Positions 34,451 to 45,299 of a DNA stretch of 64,000 nucleotides are shown here, piece by piece. The stretch spans positions 9,232,010-9,296,009 of the forward strand of contig NC_134144.1 of the NCBI RefSeq assembly GCF_033958435.1, in the 5' to 3' direction. How positions within the stretch are numbered: position 1 is the first letter of the stretch; each line of letters opens with the position of its first letter. The position numbers and the translations under genes are program-made. This DNA is from Carettochelys insculpta (Eukaryota > Chordata > Testudines > Carettochelyidae). A model generated the notes under the pieces. That model was given only the letters and a program-made list of their open reading frames with translations. It was not told the origin of the DNA and made no database searches.

Positions 34451-34561
34451 GGCATTATTTCTGTAGGAATCAGCCATAAAAACGTTGGCATACTCTGGGG
34501 CCATGCAGGTACCCATAGCAAGTGCCACTGATTTGAAGGTATAAATCATCCCCAAATAGTC
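34451..34561 (-). pseudogene. Penelope-like reverse transcriptase fragment (inverted)
   Basis: The minus strand encodes 'FKSVALAMGTCMAPEYANVF' followed by MAD, matching the conserved 'GTAMGT.MAPSYANIFMA' block of Penelope-like RTs. It abuts plus-strand Penelope sequence at about 34562, so the element's RT part is inverted relative to its own downstream part. Confidence 0.75.
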
Positions 34562-35139
34562 CGTCACTCTCACAGACATTGGGAGGTAGGCCAGTCCTCA
34601 CTTATAGACAACCTGATGCAAATACTCACCAGCAACTACACCCTTGCCCCTACAACAGAAACACTAACCTGAGAGCCAATCCCTGCAACAAACACATATC
34701 TCCTCAAGTGACAGCTTAATGGACCCAACCATACACACACTTGAAAGGTGCCCTACATCAGGAGAAGAACTTAAAAATAGACTGTGGGGCTGAGATTCCT
34801 ATCCAAACTTGATGCTATGAGACTGGGAATGGTGAGCTACAAAAAGTAATTTTCCCTCTTTTGGTGTTCACACCTTCTCATCAACTGTTGGGCGTGGCCC
34901 AAGTCCACCCTGGTTTAATCGATCTTGTTAGCACTGGTTCTCCTCACAGTAAGCTAACAGACCCAGCACTGCATGTGTAAATATACCTGCCAACTGAAGC
35001 TTCCACTCCATGCTTCTGACAAAGGGGATTCCATCCCACAAAAGCTTATGGCCGAATAAGTCTGTTAAGTCATCAAGGCGTCACAGGACTCATTGCTGTT
35101 CGTGCTGAAATAGACTAACACAGATACCCCACTGAAACT
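34562..35139 (+). pseudogene. Penelope-like element, linker and 3' end
   Basis: Plus strand: 'SLSQTLGGRPVLTYRQP' near 34566-34615 matches the linker seen at 15570 in the other copy, then 'NPCNKHISPQ' before breaks. The endonuclease is mostly deleted. From about 34900 it holds the 3' region, with a hammerhead-like motif at 35016-35052 and the terminal extension (TAGACTAACACAGATACCCC) ending near 35139. The subfamily differs from the others (CTTATGGCCGAATAAGT after the motif). Confidence 0.78.
35016..35052 (+). ncRNA. Hammerhead-like motif, third Penelope subfamily (decayed)
   Basis: CTGACAA, stem II GGGGATTCCATCCC, AAAA for GAAA, then GCTTATGGC. Both changes are what CpG decay would give from CTGACGA and CGAAA. 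Confidence 0.5.
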
Positions 35140-35144
35140 AACAC

Positions 35145-37025
35145 AGTCTAGGATTTCCGTCTCCTTGGCAGTGTTTAGTGAAAAGCGAAAGGTGAAACTT
35201 GACTGATTAATTCATTAATTCAGTAGCCTACTGGCAAAAGGGGATTGATTGTGGAGAGGGAGATTGGTTTTTTCTGGTTTTCATTCTCCGCAGGCAGCGC
35301 CAACTTCAAACAGCCAGCCTCTGGAGCTGGCACAGCACCCCTTTTGTTCTCCATTCAGGTGGAATTTAATCAGCTGTACTAATGAGCTCAAAAAATTCAG
35401 TGCTTAAATCTCAGACATAAAAGAGAATGCTCCAGCTGTAATTGAATTTTACTGCACCTGCTGAGAGAAACCTTTGGGAAGAGGAGGCTCTTTCTTTTGC
35501 GGAGGGGCGGGGGGAGCTTGGGCTTAATGTGAAGTGAAAGAAACAAGTGACTCATATAAAAATCACTTCTCTCTGTCCTGTTAGGTTTCTCTTGGAATTA
35601 ATTTGATAGACATAAGAAGTGCTCAGTTGTGATATACCTGGCAATAGAGATTCCCTGTTTGCAGAACTGATTCAACCCAGGGAATCTGCCTTGATTCTAA
35701 ACCTTCTGAAGTCAAAGGAAAGACCATTCTTGGTGTCAGTCGGCTTTGGAACAGACATCACGACTCCAGCCCATTGTAGAAAGGTTGGGAGAGTAAATAC
35801 CATTTCCCTGGCCAGTGGATTTCTTCCTGAGATTTTCAGCAAGGACACCATTGTTTAGTCCCACAGACCCTATGAAATGAACCCTGGTTATAAGTCCATT
35901 CCATGTAAGCATTGAACAGCCACAGCTCTTCAAACATTGGTCTAGTTCCCAGTGGAAGAAATTAATATTGCCTAAAAAGAAGTTAAACCTGTTGGGCCAA
36001 TCACCTCCATTGACAACAATGGTAGACTCTGGCCTGTTGTGTCATGTGTAGAAGTTGCACAATAAGACAGTGTGTTCTTTTGTTTTGTATTTGTTGATTT
36101 TTGTAAAGGGGATTGTGGGACACATTTGCTTGCCAGTGGATGATCACTTTTGTACTCACTTATGACCTCTGTTTTCTGTGAAGTATTGTAATATGGGTTG
36201 TTTTAATAAACAATAGTTTCTGGATTATGTGTCTGTGATGTTCTTGAAGGACCTTCTCTGTCTCCATTTGAGAGAGCAGAGACAAAGGTAAAACTCAGTC
36301 ATGTGATTTAGAGGTTTATCCTTTGGCCATGGGAAGAACAACTGAAAGTTTGTGTCTGCATAATGGTGGGTTTCAAATGTGACCAGCAGAGAGGAAAATG
36401 ACCCCTTACAAAGAAGTTGAATATTTTTGGGGAAATCCCCCATATCCTTCCGGGGCAAAACAATTTTGAAATCATTCCGTTAATGGCTACATATGATGGG
36501 ACACCAAGACTGTAAGGGAAGACCAAATTCACAAGGTCTCCCATTGCTCATTAAACTTGGAGTCTTGCATGAATTTATCGCTCTAGCAGCATTTTACCGC
36601 AATGAGGGAAAACCAAGTCTTGTCCTCAACGCTTAAAATCTGAATAGCTTAGAAATGGTGATTTCAAATTGGGTTCTGAATTAGATGGGTGGTGAGAAAG
36701 TGGCTGAATGGGTGGTGGGGTTTATTTTTTGTTTTATTTTGTTTTTTTTCCATGTAGTATCCCTGTAATGGGGATTCCTGATCTTAGCAATGAAACAAAT
36801 GAATTGCTTTCTTTGTATGAGGCGATGTACCTGGCCTTGCCAGCTCCACATAGGAGGTTCCAGGATTCTGCTGCAGCCTGCTCCAGGAAGTAGCAAAGTG
36901 ACAGGAAAGAAGCAGCTCTAGGCCTATCAAGAGAGGTCTCATAGAAGCACCAATCGTAGCCCAGGGTAACCCCCACACTTAAAGGGCGTGGTTCAGTGTC
37001 CCCTGTAGTGGTACTTCGGCCACTT
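35145..37025. other. Unassigned sequence
   Basis: About 1.9 kb with no gene or element recognised. Some of it looks single-copy, but nothing coding is supported. Confidence 0.4.
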
Positions 37026-37028
37026 ATA

Positions 37029-37409
37029 GGCTGGGTCTACACTAGAGAGTTTTGTCGACAGAAGGCTACGCACTCATAGCATTCTGTTGACAGATTCTCA
37101 GCAGAACTCTGCATTTGCCTTGACAGTATTATCCCTCAAAAATGTGAGGCATAACAATCTGTCAGCAGAGTACTGCTGACGGAAGTGCTGTGTGGACGCT
37201 TCTGTCGACAGAGTGGGCTTCCGGTTGCCGGGCAGCTCTCTTTGCAGAGCTGCCATTCTGCTTTCTGTTACCAGAGTGCAGAGCAATCTGGCCATTCTCT
37301 GTCCACAGAGCAAGTTGTGTGTAGATGCAATCTGTCAGTGAAAGTTCTGCCGAGATTTCCCCATCGATAGTGACTTCCGTCGACAGATGCTTCTAGTGTA
37401 GACATAGCC
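37029..37409. mobile_element. Harbinger-type MITE with TGTCGACAGA repeats, ATA duplication
   Basis: Left end GGCTGGGTCTACACTAGAGA, right end CTAGTGTAGACATAGCC, with ATA on both sides (37026-37028 and 37410-37412). The word CTGTCGACAG or near variants occurs repeatedly inside. Relatives in the window are 40292 onward and 49197-49295. Confidence 0.82.
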
Positions 37410-37411
37410 AT

Positions 37412-37457
37412 AGAGAGAAAGAAGCATCTCCTCTACAGCCTTTGCTGAGAGTCAGGT
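37412..37457. other. Short spacer
   Basis: Spacer between the MITE and the tRNA-like SINE head; no feature seen. Confidence 0.4.
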
Positions 37458-37530
37458 GGCTTTTAGCTCAAACTGTAGAGGCTCCTTCAGTAAGCTTCAG
37501 AGGTCCCAGGTTCAGGTTTGCCTTTAGACA
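37458..37530 (+). repeat. tRNA-like head of a SINE
   Basis: GGCTTTTAGCTCAAACTGTA followed by GAGGCTCC resembles a pol III A box, and GGTCCCAGGTTCAGGTTT about 40 nt later resembles a B box (GGTTCRANTCC). No clean tRNA cloverleaf closes, so this is a diverged tRNA-derived SINE or pseudogene. The downstream body is not identified. Confidence 0.45.
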
Positions 37531-38715
37531 GTTGCACCAGCAGGCTCAGATAAAAGGATACACACAGCTTTAAGTGAATTCCTGGCTAGGACCAGACAGG
37601 CAAGGAGGGGAGCTCCCCTCTAGCCCAACCAGCGTCAGGAAGGACCAGAGTTTTCACAGGGCAAGAGAGAAGAGCTGATCTTTAAATAAAGGCTTTTGAA
37701 CGATTTATGCTCAGTTTTGCTTTCATTTGTGAAAAAGTGATGAAATCCTGGAAAAATGGCCCACTGTACCCTAGCGAGAAACACTACAGAGATCTAGCAA
37801 CAGTGGTTTTCTTTTGCTTGACAATTGATACCTTTTCCTACCAGCAGTTTTTAGACCTAACACTTAACAAGCAAAAGATAAAAAAGGGCTCTTCAGCAAT
37901 TGGCATGGAAGTTAGACTGCAACTTGTTTATTCAAGAAGGAGGCGTGATATTTGCAAGAACATATAAACAGCTCCCCCTACTCTATGCAACAAAAGATTT
38001 TGCACCAGTATTAGCTGATGGCCTCTTCCATGGTTGACCCCAGAGTATTGTTTTATAAGTGCTAGCGAACAAGGTGCTTGGCGCTGTGGCAGATATAACA
38101 TGAGCCATTCTCTCAGAGCTGATGGCTGAAAAGATACAAACATACCCGGAAGTAAAGTCAAAGTCTTCTGAGTCTTTTGCCTTCTTTGTGCTGGAAACAT
38201 GTGGATTCTAACCTGTGTTATTTGCTTCACTTTGCATATTGGACACTAATTCATAGAGGAGAGATTGACAGAGACAAAGTAGGCAGTAAAGGGAAGAATT
38301 ACAAACAAATGTCTCAATGGAGGTCAGTAGTTTTTAACTTTACAAAATTCTTCTTCGGAATGTGCTTGTCACATGATTGGGGCCACATGACACGAAAACC
38401 ATCAGTAATTTAATGGAGAATAAAAGGAAGGAGTGTTATTTGGCACTTATTGTCAAGAGCATTGAATTCATATCTTTGAAATCAAAATTTCATGTGTGTT
38501 GCAGTTCAGAAGAAGTTGCAAAGGGATTAGACGTTACTAATTGGTCCCTCGAGAGAAAGTTACTACAAGCGGAAGGAGTTCAATGCCCTATCTATTTAAT
38601 ATCATTCCACTCTGAAGCGTTTCCTTATTGGATGCGGTTGTCCACAGCTCTGAATTCCCTGTTTGAGTTGCTGCTTGAATTGCTTCTAGGGAAGACTGTT
38701 CCTAAGCAATAAGAA
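37531..38715. other. Unassigned sequence
   Basis: Nothing recognised before the Penelope insertion at 38730. Confidence 0.45.
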
Positions 38716-38729
38716 AGCCTTATTATTCA

Positions 38730-38870
38730 GATAACAAGAAGTCCTCATGCATCTGATGAGGTGCGTCTTTGCCCACGAAAGCTTGTGCTCCAAAATATGT
38801 TGTCGATAAGGTGCCACAGGACTTCTTGTTGTTCTTGAAGATAAAGACTAACACGGCGACCTCTCTGATA
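38730..38870 (+). mobile_element. Short Penelope-like 3' insertion with 11-bp duplication
   Basis: A 141-bp unit. CTTATTATTCA at 38719-38729 is repeated at 38871-38881. The first 14 nt (GATAACAAGAAGTC) are an inverted scrap of the element's own tail; the plus-strand 3' unit then runs from TCATGCATCTGATGAG to the full extension ending CTCTCTGATA. It is thus a nearly one-armed version of the inverted dimers. Confidence 0.85.
38753..38790 (+). ncRNA. Hammerhead-like motif in Penelope end (core intact)
   Basis: CTGATGA at 38753-38759, a mutated stem II (GTGCG against CCCAC), GAAA, then GC-TTGT-GC-TC. The catalytic core is intact but one stem II pair is lost. Confidence 0.65.
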
Positions 38871-38884
38871 CTTATTATTCAATC

Positions 38885-39312
38885 TAACTTTTAGGCATTC
38901 TAATATTTACCCCCCAAATAAGCCCTTCTGTCTAGTAACTCACGCAGATAAAATATACTCAGGTGCACCAAGTGGCTTCCGGCTCATTTCCCTCTCTGAA
39001 ATACGATATTGCTTCGTCTCCAGTGAGTGAAAATATTTATATTTCCTACTGATGGGGACACAAAGTGGGCAGACAGTTTTCCACACCAGGTTTTTCTTAT
39101 ATCCCTGTTAGCAAAATCCGTGTAATTCTTCTGACCTACAACTCTTTGTGTAGTAGAAATAAAGCCAAATTATGAGATGTTGCAGGGGAGGAGGAGTTTA
39201 GGGCTGCTGAGCGAGAGCATGCTGTGCAGCACGTTCCCCACTCAGGAAACTGCACGTGACCATGAAACAAGTATGAGAACTGCAGCTCTCTGTAGAAGTA
39301 TTATTAGTTACT
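38885..39312. other. Unassigned sequence
   Basis: No recognised feature. Confidence 0.45.
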
Positions 39313-39314
39313 TT

Positions 39315-39425
39315 TATTACCACAGCAACTAAGAGCCACAGTCACGGACCTGGACTCCACTGTGCTTGACACGGTACAAACACAGACGAAAAAGGCGGCG
39401 TGTACCTCAAAGAGCTTACAACCTC
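39315..39425 (-). repeat. L2/MIR-type SINE tail
   Basis: Plus-strand text CTCCACTGTGCTTGACACGG, TACAAACACAGACGAAAAAG and CAAAGAGCTTACAACCT is the complement of the common amniote SINE/L2 tail ('TTGTAAGCTCTTTG...'). The head is absent. Confidence 0.65.
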
Positions 39426-39429
39426 ATTA

Positions 39430-40288
39430 ATGACTTCCTCTATTTTCTTGAATCACATGGAGGATTTACTTAATCCAGATGAGCGCAGCTAACGGCGAGC
39501 ACCGCAGAAGGTACCTAAGGCGGCTGTTTGCAGGCTAAGATCTGTGGGACAGTGGTCCATTGAGCCTATGGATTCCAGGCTGCCTGTAAAATAGAATACA
39601 CTCCGCCGTTTGCTCCAAATTCAGTCGGGTATCATGTGGAACCCTCATGTGCTTTCCACTTTGTGGCACATGGAAAATTGTATTCCAATTGCAGAGCTCT
39701 CACTCTAATAGCTCAGAGGTTTTCCTTGTCCTCTTTGCAGGGTAGCGGGTTCTGTCTGGAAGCATGCAAGCAGCAGTTGATTTTGCAGGCAGACTAAAGT
39801 AGGGTTGGGTGGGGTGCGGAGAAGCTCTGTCTTAGGGAACAACCTGCTTTGTGTCTTATCATTCCAGCCAGCGTATCTCATGTGTTATCAAACTTCTCTG
39901 TTTGCATGCCATGAACATAACACTTAAACACACTAGTGGGAAGATGGGCTTAAACACATGAACTTCCTGCTGATCTAAATGAATGTGCTTTGGGTATAAT
40001 AGAAGCAGGTCAACGGCACAATGACAGAAGGAATTTACAAAGATCGGTTCCAGAAAAGTGCTATTTAACAAACTGAACTCTAACTGCTGAAACACAACCT
40101 AACATTTTCCCTTAGCCCCCTGAAATACGAGAGCTTTTTGAGACTTTGTGTCAAAACATAATAAAAACTCTAATAGTGTAATTTTGCTATAGAGGAAGTA
40201 GATTTCCACAGGGAAATGTTGAAAGTCCTACATCAAGAGACTTGGAATGGGCTGGGGTGTCTTTTCAAAAGTGCAGAAGGAGTAGCAT
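39430..40288. other. Unassigned sequence
   Basis: No recognised feature. Confidence 0.45.
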
Positions 40289-40291
40289 TTA

Positions 40292-40610
40292 GGGCAGGTC
40301 TATACTATGACAAAAAAAATCAACTTTAAGATACTCAGCTCCAGCTATGTGAATTGCATAGCTGGTAATCAACATACCAGAAATTGACAGAGCATCCAGA
40401 TTCCTAAGGGTGTTCTGTTGACAATACCTTGTCAGAATGCGGCACTTTTGTTAACAGCTGTACCTCACTCACTACAAGGATCTCTGCCTCTGTTGACAGA
40501 GATCTGTTGACAAAAAAACAAACAAACCAACACTGTGGACATTCAGAGGGGCCTTCTGTCAACAGACAGGGCTTCCAGGACAACAGGCAACCCTGTCTGC
40601 CTATCAGACT
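40292..40610 (+). mobile_element. Harbinger-type MITE, right end missing
   Basis: Left end GGGCAGGTCTATACTATGAC is preceded by TTA (40289-40291). Inside are CTGTTGACA-type words like those of 37029-37409. No matching right terminus is found, so the end given is approximate. Confidence 0.6.
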
Positions 40611-40614
40611 CAGA

Positions 40615-41505
40615 CTCTGTGCTTGCGAGTGGGGAAGCATTGCCTCTCCAAGGTGCCCAGGGGTGTGTGAATTTCCCAGGCTACCGGGTGGGGGCTCGAG
40701 CTGGCTCTATATGAGATGGATGAAAAGGAACCCCCAGGTCTTGCACCTGGCCTTGGTTGCTGCTGACTCCTTCCAGCAGAGGGGTTACATACAAATAGGA
40801 TTGTAAGTTACAAGATGAGTCCTCAGTACCTCATCTACTGATTCAGCTTTAATGGCTGCAAATTTACTTTTAGAAATGTTAATGGGGTGAATTAGATGAC
40901 TGGGTGGATAAAAACACTTCAGCCATTTTACAGTTCCTTAACCATGACCATTGCAGACCTGATTCTGACCTCATTCAGTGGCTTGTAAACAACATGTAAC
41001 TTATTTAGCTTCAGTGAAGTGGATCCTTGTTTTTGCCTAAAGAAGCAACTTCAAGTATATCTTGTGAACTAGTCATAGCATTAAGGGACATTGATCTGCT
41101 CATAACAAGTTTCTTTCCTGTGGACTTAATCCTGCAAGTCCTAAGCACTTCCATGAGGTCCTGAGTATTGTCAACTGCTACCAAAGACAAGGGAAATGGA
41201 GAGTGATCAGCATGTCATAGGCGGGCTAGCCCTTGCGGACCGAGGTCTTTACCAATGTCTTTAAACAACCCCCTACTCACTCTTCCTGTCTAATCAACCT
41301 CTCCTATGACGCATGCCTTGTGTTTGTGGACTGACAATGTAATCAATAGCCTGATGATCTGGTAAAGAGAAGGGAAATCAGCATAGATACCTACAAGAAC
41401 AGATGGAGAAGCTGATTGGAAAAAAAACCAAAAACGTTAAAATGGAGCAACATTCCATTGAAAAGTGCAGTTTCATATCAATTGAAATGTTTGGCAGAAA
41501 CTTGT
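40615..41505. other. Unassigned sequence
   Basis: No gene or named repeat. Sequence just left of 41510 may belong to the LTR-like repeat. Confidence 0.4.
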
Positions 41506-41509
41506 CCGT

Positions 41510-42560
41510 GGTCAGACACTACTGGTGTGGTATCCTGACAGGTATCTTGCTCTGTCCAAAGATGATAACCATTTGGCTGCATGATTGCCCTCTCCCCACA
41601 GCCCCCATATGTTTTACTTCCTACGTGAAGATTGCCTGTACAGCAGGATCTGAGGGAGCCCCCCAAAGTCCACGGAATCAGATAAGGTGCAAAGGCATCC
41701 AAACGGGCTTACCCTAAATAAGGGGACCATCCATCCCATATTAGGTGGCACAGTCCCGTATTTGGGATTAAATAAAGGCATCCCTACTTATTTTTTAAAA
41801 GAGATGAACTGTCCTGTATTTAGGCCCTCGGGGCTGAGGGTGGGAACGCCCAGGGCTGCTGCTTCTCCGGGGCCAGGAGCTCCCACAGCTGCTGCTTCCC
41901 TGGGGCTGGTGGGGGGGCACGCCAGCTCCCCGGGGCTTGGTGGAGCTGGGAGGTGCCACCCCTCACCCACATATCTCCCTTTCCCATATTTAAGACGGGG
42001 AGATATGGTTGCCCTAATTATAAATGAAGCACAGTAATAGCTCCCTGGATCAGATGTCTACAGTGATGCTACGAATGTGTGCCCATGATAATGGACACAG
42101 CTCATTCCATGACAGGTATGCCTTTGCCCCCTCGGCTGCAAAACAACACGCCCTTTAACATACATTTTTATACACAGATAAAAACAAGCTGCATATCACG
42201 CCTGAGGTTTCAAGTCACCATCCTCTGACGTAGATACCACCCATCAACTTGTACATTGTGTGTTGATCAAAACATCACCACCCATCAATCTGTCATACTA
42301 GAGCCTATCCTGGACCTTCATCAGTATTTTCCTATTATCTGTGGGGAATGTATTGGTACTAAGAGGTCCCCTAATGAGGAGTTCTGTTACTTTACCTCTG
42401 GAATGTGTTTACTGTCTGTGCCTAGTGCCAATTAGGAGTGATAGTTTCTGCAACATCAGCTCTGTTCATGTCAGGTTCTGCAAAGAGGGCCTGCCTCTTG
42501 CTCACAGCTTCTCTTTTTTAATAGCAAGGTCTTGACCATTGTCACCTCGGTCTCAGACTA
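41510..42560 (+). repeat. LTR-like interspersed repeat, copy B (interrupted)
   Basis: Related to copy A at 11416-12160 in opposite orientation. Blocks: GGTGTGGTATCCTGACAG, CACGGAATCAGATAAGG, AATGAAGCACAGTAATAG, TTGATCAAAACATCACC, CCTATTATCTGTGGGG, CCTCTGGAATGTGTTTAC and AGCAAGGTCTTGACCA. A hAT-like element splits it at about 41721-42016; removing that insert restores collinearity with copy A. Beyond TTGACCA the two copies diverge. Confidence 0.55.
41721..42016. mobile_element. hAT-like non-autonomous element in the LTR-like repeat
   Basis: Edges read AGGGGACCATCCATCCCATA and, reverse-complemented at the right, AGGGCAACCATATCTCCCC, matching the AGGGTGACCAT end of an abundant turtle repeat. 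Inside, GGCACAGTCCCGTATTTGGG also fits that family. The centre (41840-41950) is GC-rich. An 8-bp duplication cannot be read with certainty. Confidence 0.65.
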
Positions 42561-42599
42561 GGTCTGTGGCTTATGTTTTAGTCCTTTATGTTACTACAA

Positions 42600-42957
42600 T
42601 GTCAACTGTGATGAAATTTTCAATGGGAAAATGTTGACATGGCTCATTTTAGATTTCTTGTTTCATTTCTGTAATGTCAGTGTTTTATTCTGATAAGGTA
42701 TTTCTTGGGTATTGGTTTTATTTGGATGATATATATATATTGTAAGTCTAGATAAAATAAACATTATCAAATGAAACGTTATTTTAATTGCAACAAAATA
42801 TTCTGACCTCATTGAAATGAAACAAATCTGACACTATCAAAATATTCCTTCCCTGGGAAACTTTGACATTGTTGCTTTTTGTTCTAATTCTTAATAATTT
42901 TTGTGATTTCACAGTTTCCCATGGAATAGAAATTCCAGTTTCTGACCAGCTCTAAAC
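42600..42957. mobile_element. Fragment of a hAT-type turtle element
   Basis: Ends with TTTCTGACCAGCTCTAA, a common turtle element terminus (AGAGCTGGTC...). The body has AATTTTCAATGGGAAAATG-like words and AT-rich inverted phrases. The left terminus is not seen. Confidence 0.5.
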
Positions 42958-42959
42958 AG

Positions 42960-44305
42960 CAGCTGGCGATCCAGGGAGCCATTTAGGTCAAGACCGTCTA
43001 CTCCATGGGATGGTGTAAGCCCATAATTGTGCATTTGGAGGTAAGTTCTTGGACTTGTGCCAGAAGAGCTAAAATTTTGTCTGCATCCTTGTTGCCTTTT
43101 GACATGGATCACATCTCTACTGCAGAAGGAGTAGAGAGAAAGAAGGCTCCTTGTGTGCACCTTCCCAGGCCACAAGAAGCACGGGCGATTCTGGTCCTTA
43201 ATAGTCTAATAAAATGCATCCTGCAGGTACTGGAGAAACAAATTAAGACATTCTTTTCAAATTGTATCTTCTAGTCCTGTAATTCCTCAGTCACACTGTA
43301 TTAGAGCTCTATGAATGTAGGTGCCTGAAACTGCCTTTGAGATGTAACAACAACTGTACCAAAGCAGATATTAATACTTTTCTGGAGTTTTGCTTTTACA
43401 GAATGATATTGTAAGGTAACATTGATCAAGGTGCCAGGCTAGTAATATCACTAATAGAACTGATCTGTCTGTCTTAGAATTTAAGCTCCCTTTTTATTCC
43501 AATATTAACTCTCGAAAACTGAGCTCCTACCCCACAACTTTGCAGGAATATGGAATCAGTTCTCCCTCTCCCCACCTCCCCTGGCTAGTCCTTTGTGTCC
43601 CTGCCCCATATTGGCGAAGTTCTGTTTTTGTGCATGCTTAGACTAGTAACATGATTATGGGTGCCTTGTAGAACTGTAGCTGTCAGATCTCAAATTATGG
43701 TTCTTACTGACCCATACATCACACGTCCATCAGAACTCTGGTGCCAGCCTCTGGCCTGCTGTTGGCATGCACGAAAGAGGATTTGCCAGGTGCTCTCTGT
43801 TCTAGCACTGTAAAATCATAGAGCAGACTGCATGCATTGTCTGGTTTAAATGCTGACCAGGTGCATATAAATTAGCAGGGGACTGCCCGTGTACAAGGAA
43901 ATAGATGGATGTCTATGCACCCCTACCTGTCCTGTCTGCACCATTACATCTCTGGAGAAATGGCCCCTAAAGTACATAGCAGTGCTGCACAGGATCTTTA
44001 TCTAACGTGTGTAACTTTTTCAAATGACTGCAAAAGCTGGAAAGGCTGTTGCTGCTATTGAAGCTCAGGGAACGACTTGCCTCTTAAAAATAACTTCAAA
44101 AGTTGCCAGAAGGAAATTCCAAGTCAAATTCAGAAAGATATGTCTTAGGATCACAAAAGCTACTTTTTAATAGGCTCAAATATTTTGCAGATTTATATTT
44201 TTAAAGAACATTGACGTTTTAAAAAAAAATTTGAATTGTCAAATAAATGCAGTATTGCATGCAATGCAATGGAGTGGATGTAACATACTTTGACTATCCT
44301 TTGAT
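42960..44305. other. Unassigned sequence
   Basis: No recognised feature. Confidence 0.45.
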
Positions 44306-44309
44306 CTTC

Positions 44310-45217
44310 TACAGTATTCATGCCAGCAAGTTAAAGTATGGCCTGGATGAATTGACTCTATGATGGACAGAAAGCTGGCTTGATCGTTGAGCTCAATGGG
44401 TTGATGTCTACCTGACAGCCAGTGTCAATGAGAATACTCCAGGGACTGGTCCCAGGACTGGTTTTGTTCAACATCTTCATTAACAAGCTGGATGACTGGA
44501 TGGATTGCACCTTCAGCAAGTCACACTTGCTGGGTGGGGATAGGTTCCAGAGTGACCTGGATAGGTTGAAGGATTGGGCCAGAAGTAGTATTGAGGTTCA
44601 ACAAGGACAAGTACAGAATCCTGAATTTAGGATGGAAGAATCCCAAGCACTGCTACAGGCTGGGGACCAAATGGCTAAGTAGCAGGTCTGCAGAAAAGGA
44701 CCTGGGCATTACAGTGGATGAGAAGCTGGATATGTGTCAGTGTGCCCTCGTTGCCAAGAAGGTTAAAGGCATATTGGGCTGTTTTAGGAGGAGCACTGTC
44801 AGCAGATTGAGAGAAGTGATTATTCCCCTTGATTTGGCACTGGTAAAACCATATCTGGTGTATGGCATCCAGTGTTGGGCTTCTCACTACAGAAAGGATG
44901 TGGACAAATTGGCCATGACATTTGTTAGGGGTCTGGGTTATACAGCTTATGAGGAGAAGCTGAGGGATTTATTTAGTCTCCAAACGTGAAGAGTAAGGGG
45001 GCATTTGATAGCAACCTTGAACTACCTGAAGTGGGTTCCAAAGAGGATGAAAAGAGGCCCTTCAGTGGTGACAGATGATAGAACAAGGAGCAGTCGTCTA
45101 AAGTCACAGTGGAGGAGGTCTAGGTTGGGGAAAAAACCTACTTTCTGAGGATGGTGGTGGAGCACAGGAATGGGTTGCCTAGGGAGGTGGTAGAATCTGC
45201 ATCCTTAGAGGTCTTTT
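44310..45217 (+). pseudogene. CR1 LINE, reverse transcriptase C-terminal part (broken)
   Basis: Third copy of the subfamily at 9.9 and 24.2 kb, and the longest. 'QGLVPGLVLFNIFINKLDDW' (4446x region) is the RT 'PQGSVLGP.LFNIF' block, and from 44591 an open frame of 132 codons reads 'MRFNKDKYRILNLGWKNPKH', 'SSRSAEKDLGITVDEKLDM', 'RLREVIIPLDLALVKPYLVY' and 'YEEKLRDLFSLQT'. A frameshift lies before it: the FADD catalytic block is missing, replaced by 'FSKSHLLGGDRFQSDLDRL' in another frame. The copy loses its 3' terminus at about 45217, after TAGAATCTGCATCCTTAGAG. Confidence 0.87.
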
Positions 45218-45299
45218 TAACTATTTAAGCACATTGGTAACTTGAAGTATGTGAGTTCTATTAACATCATTATTTTGAGTTATACCCTTGCTTGAGTAC

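Noticed and set aside
37458..37530. Functional tRNA gene
   Set aside because: No acceptor or anticodon stem can be paired; only pol III box-like words remain.
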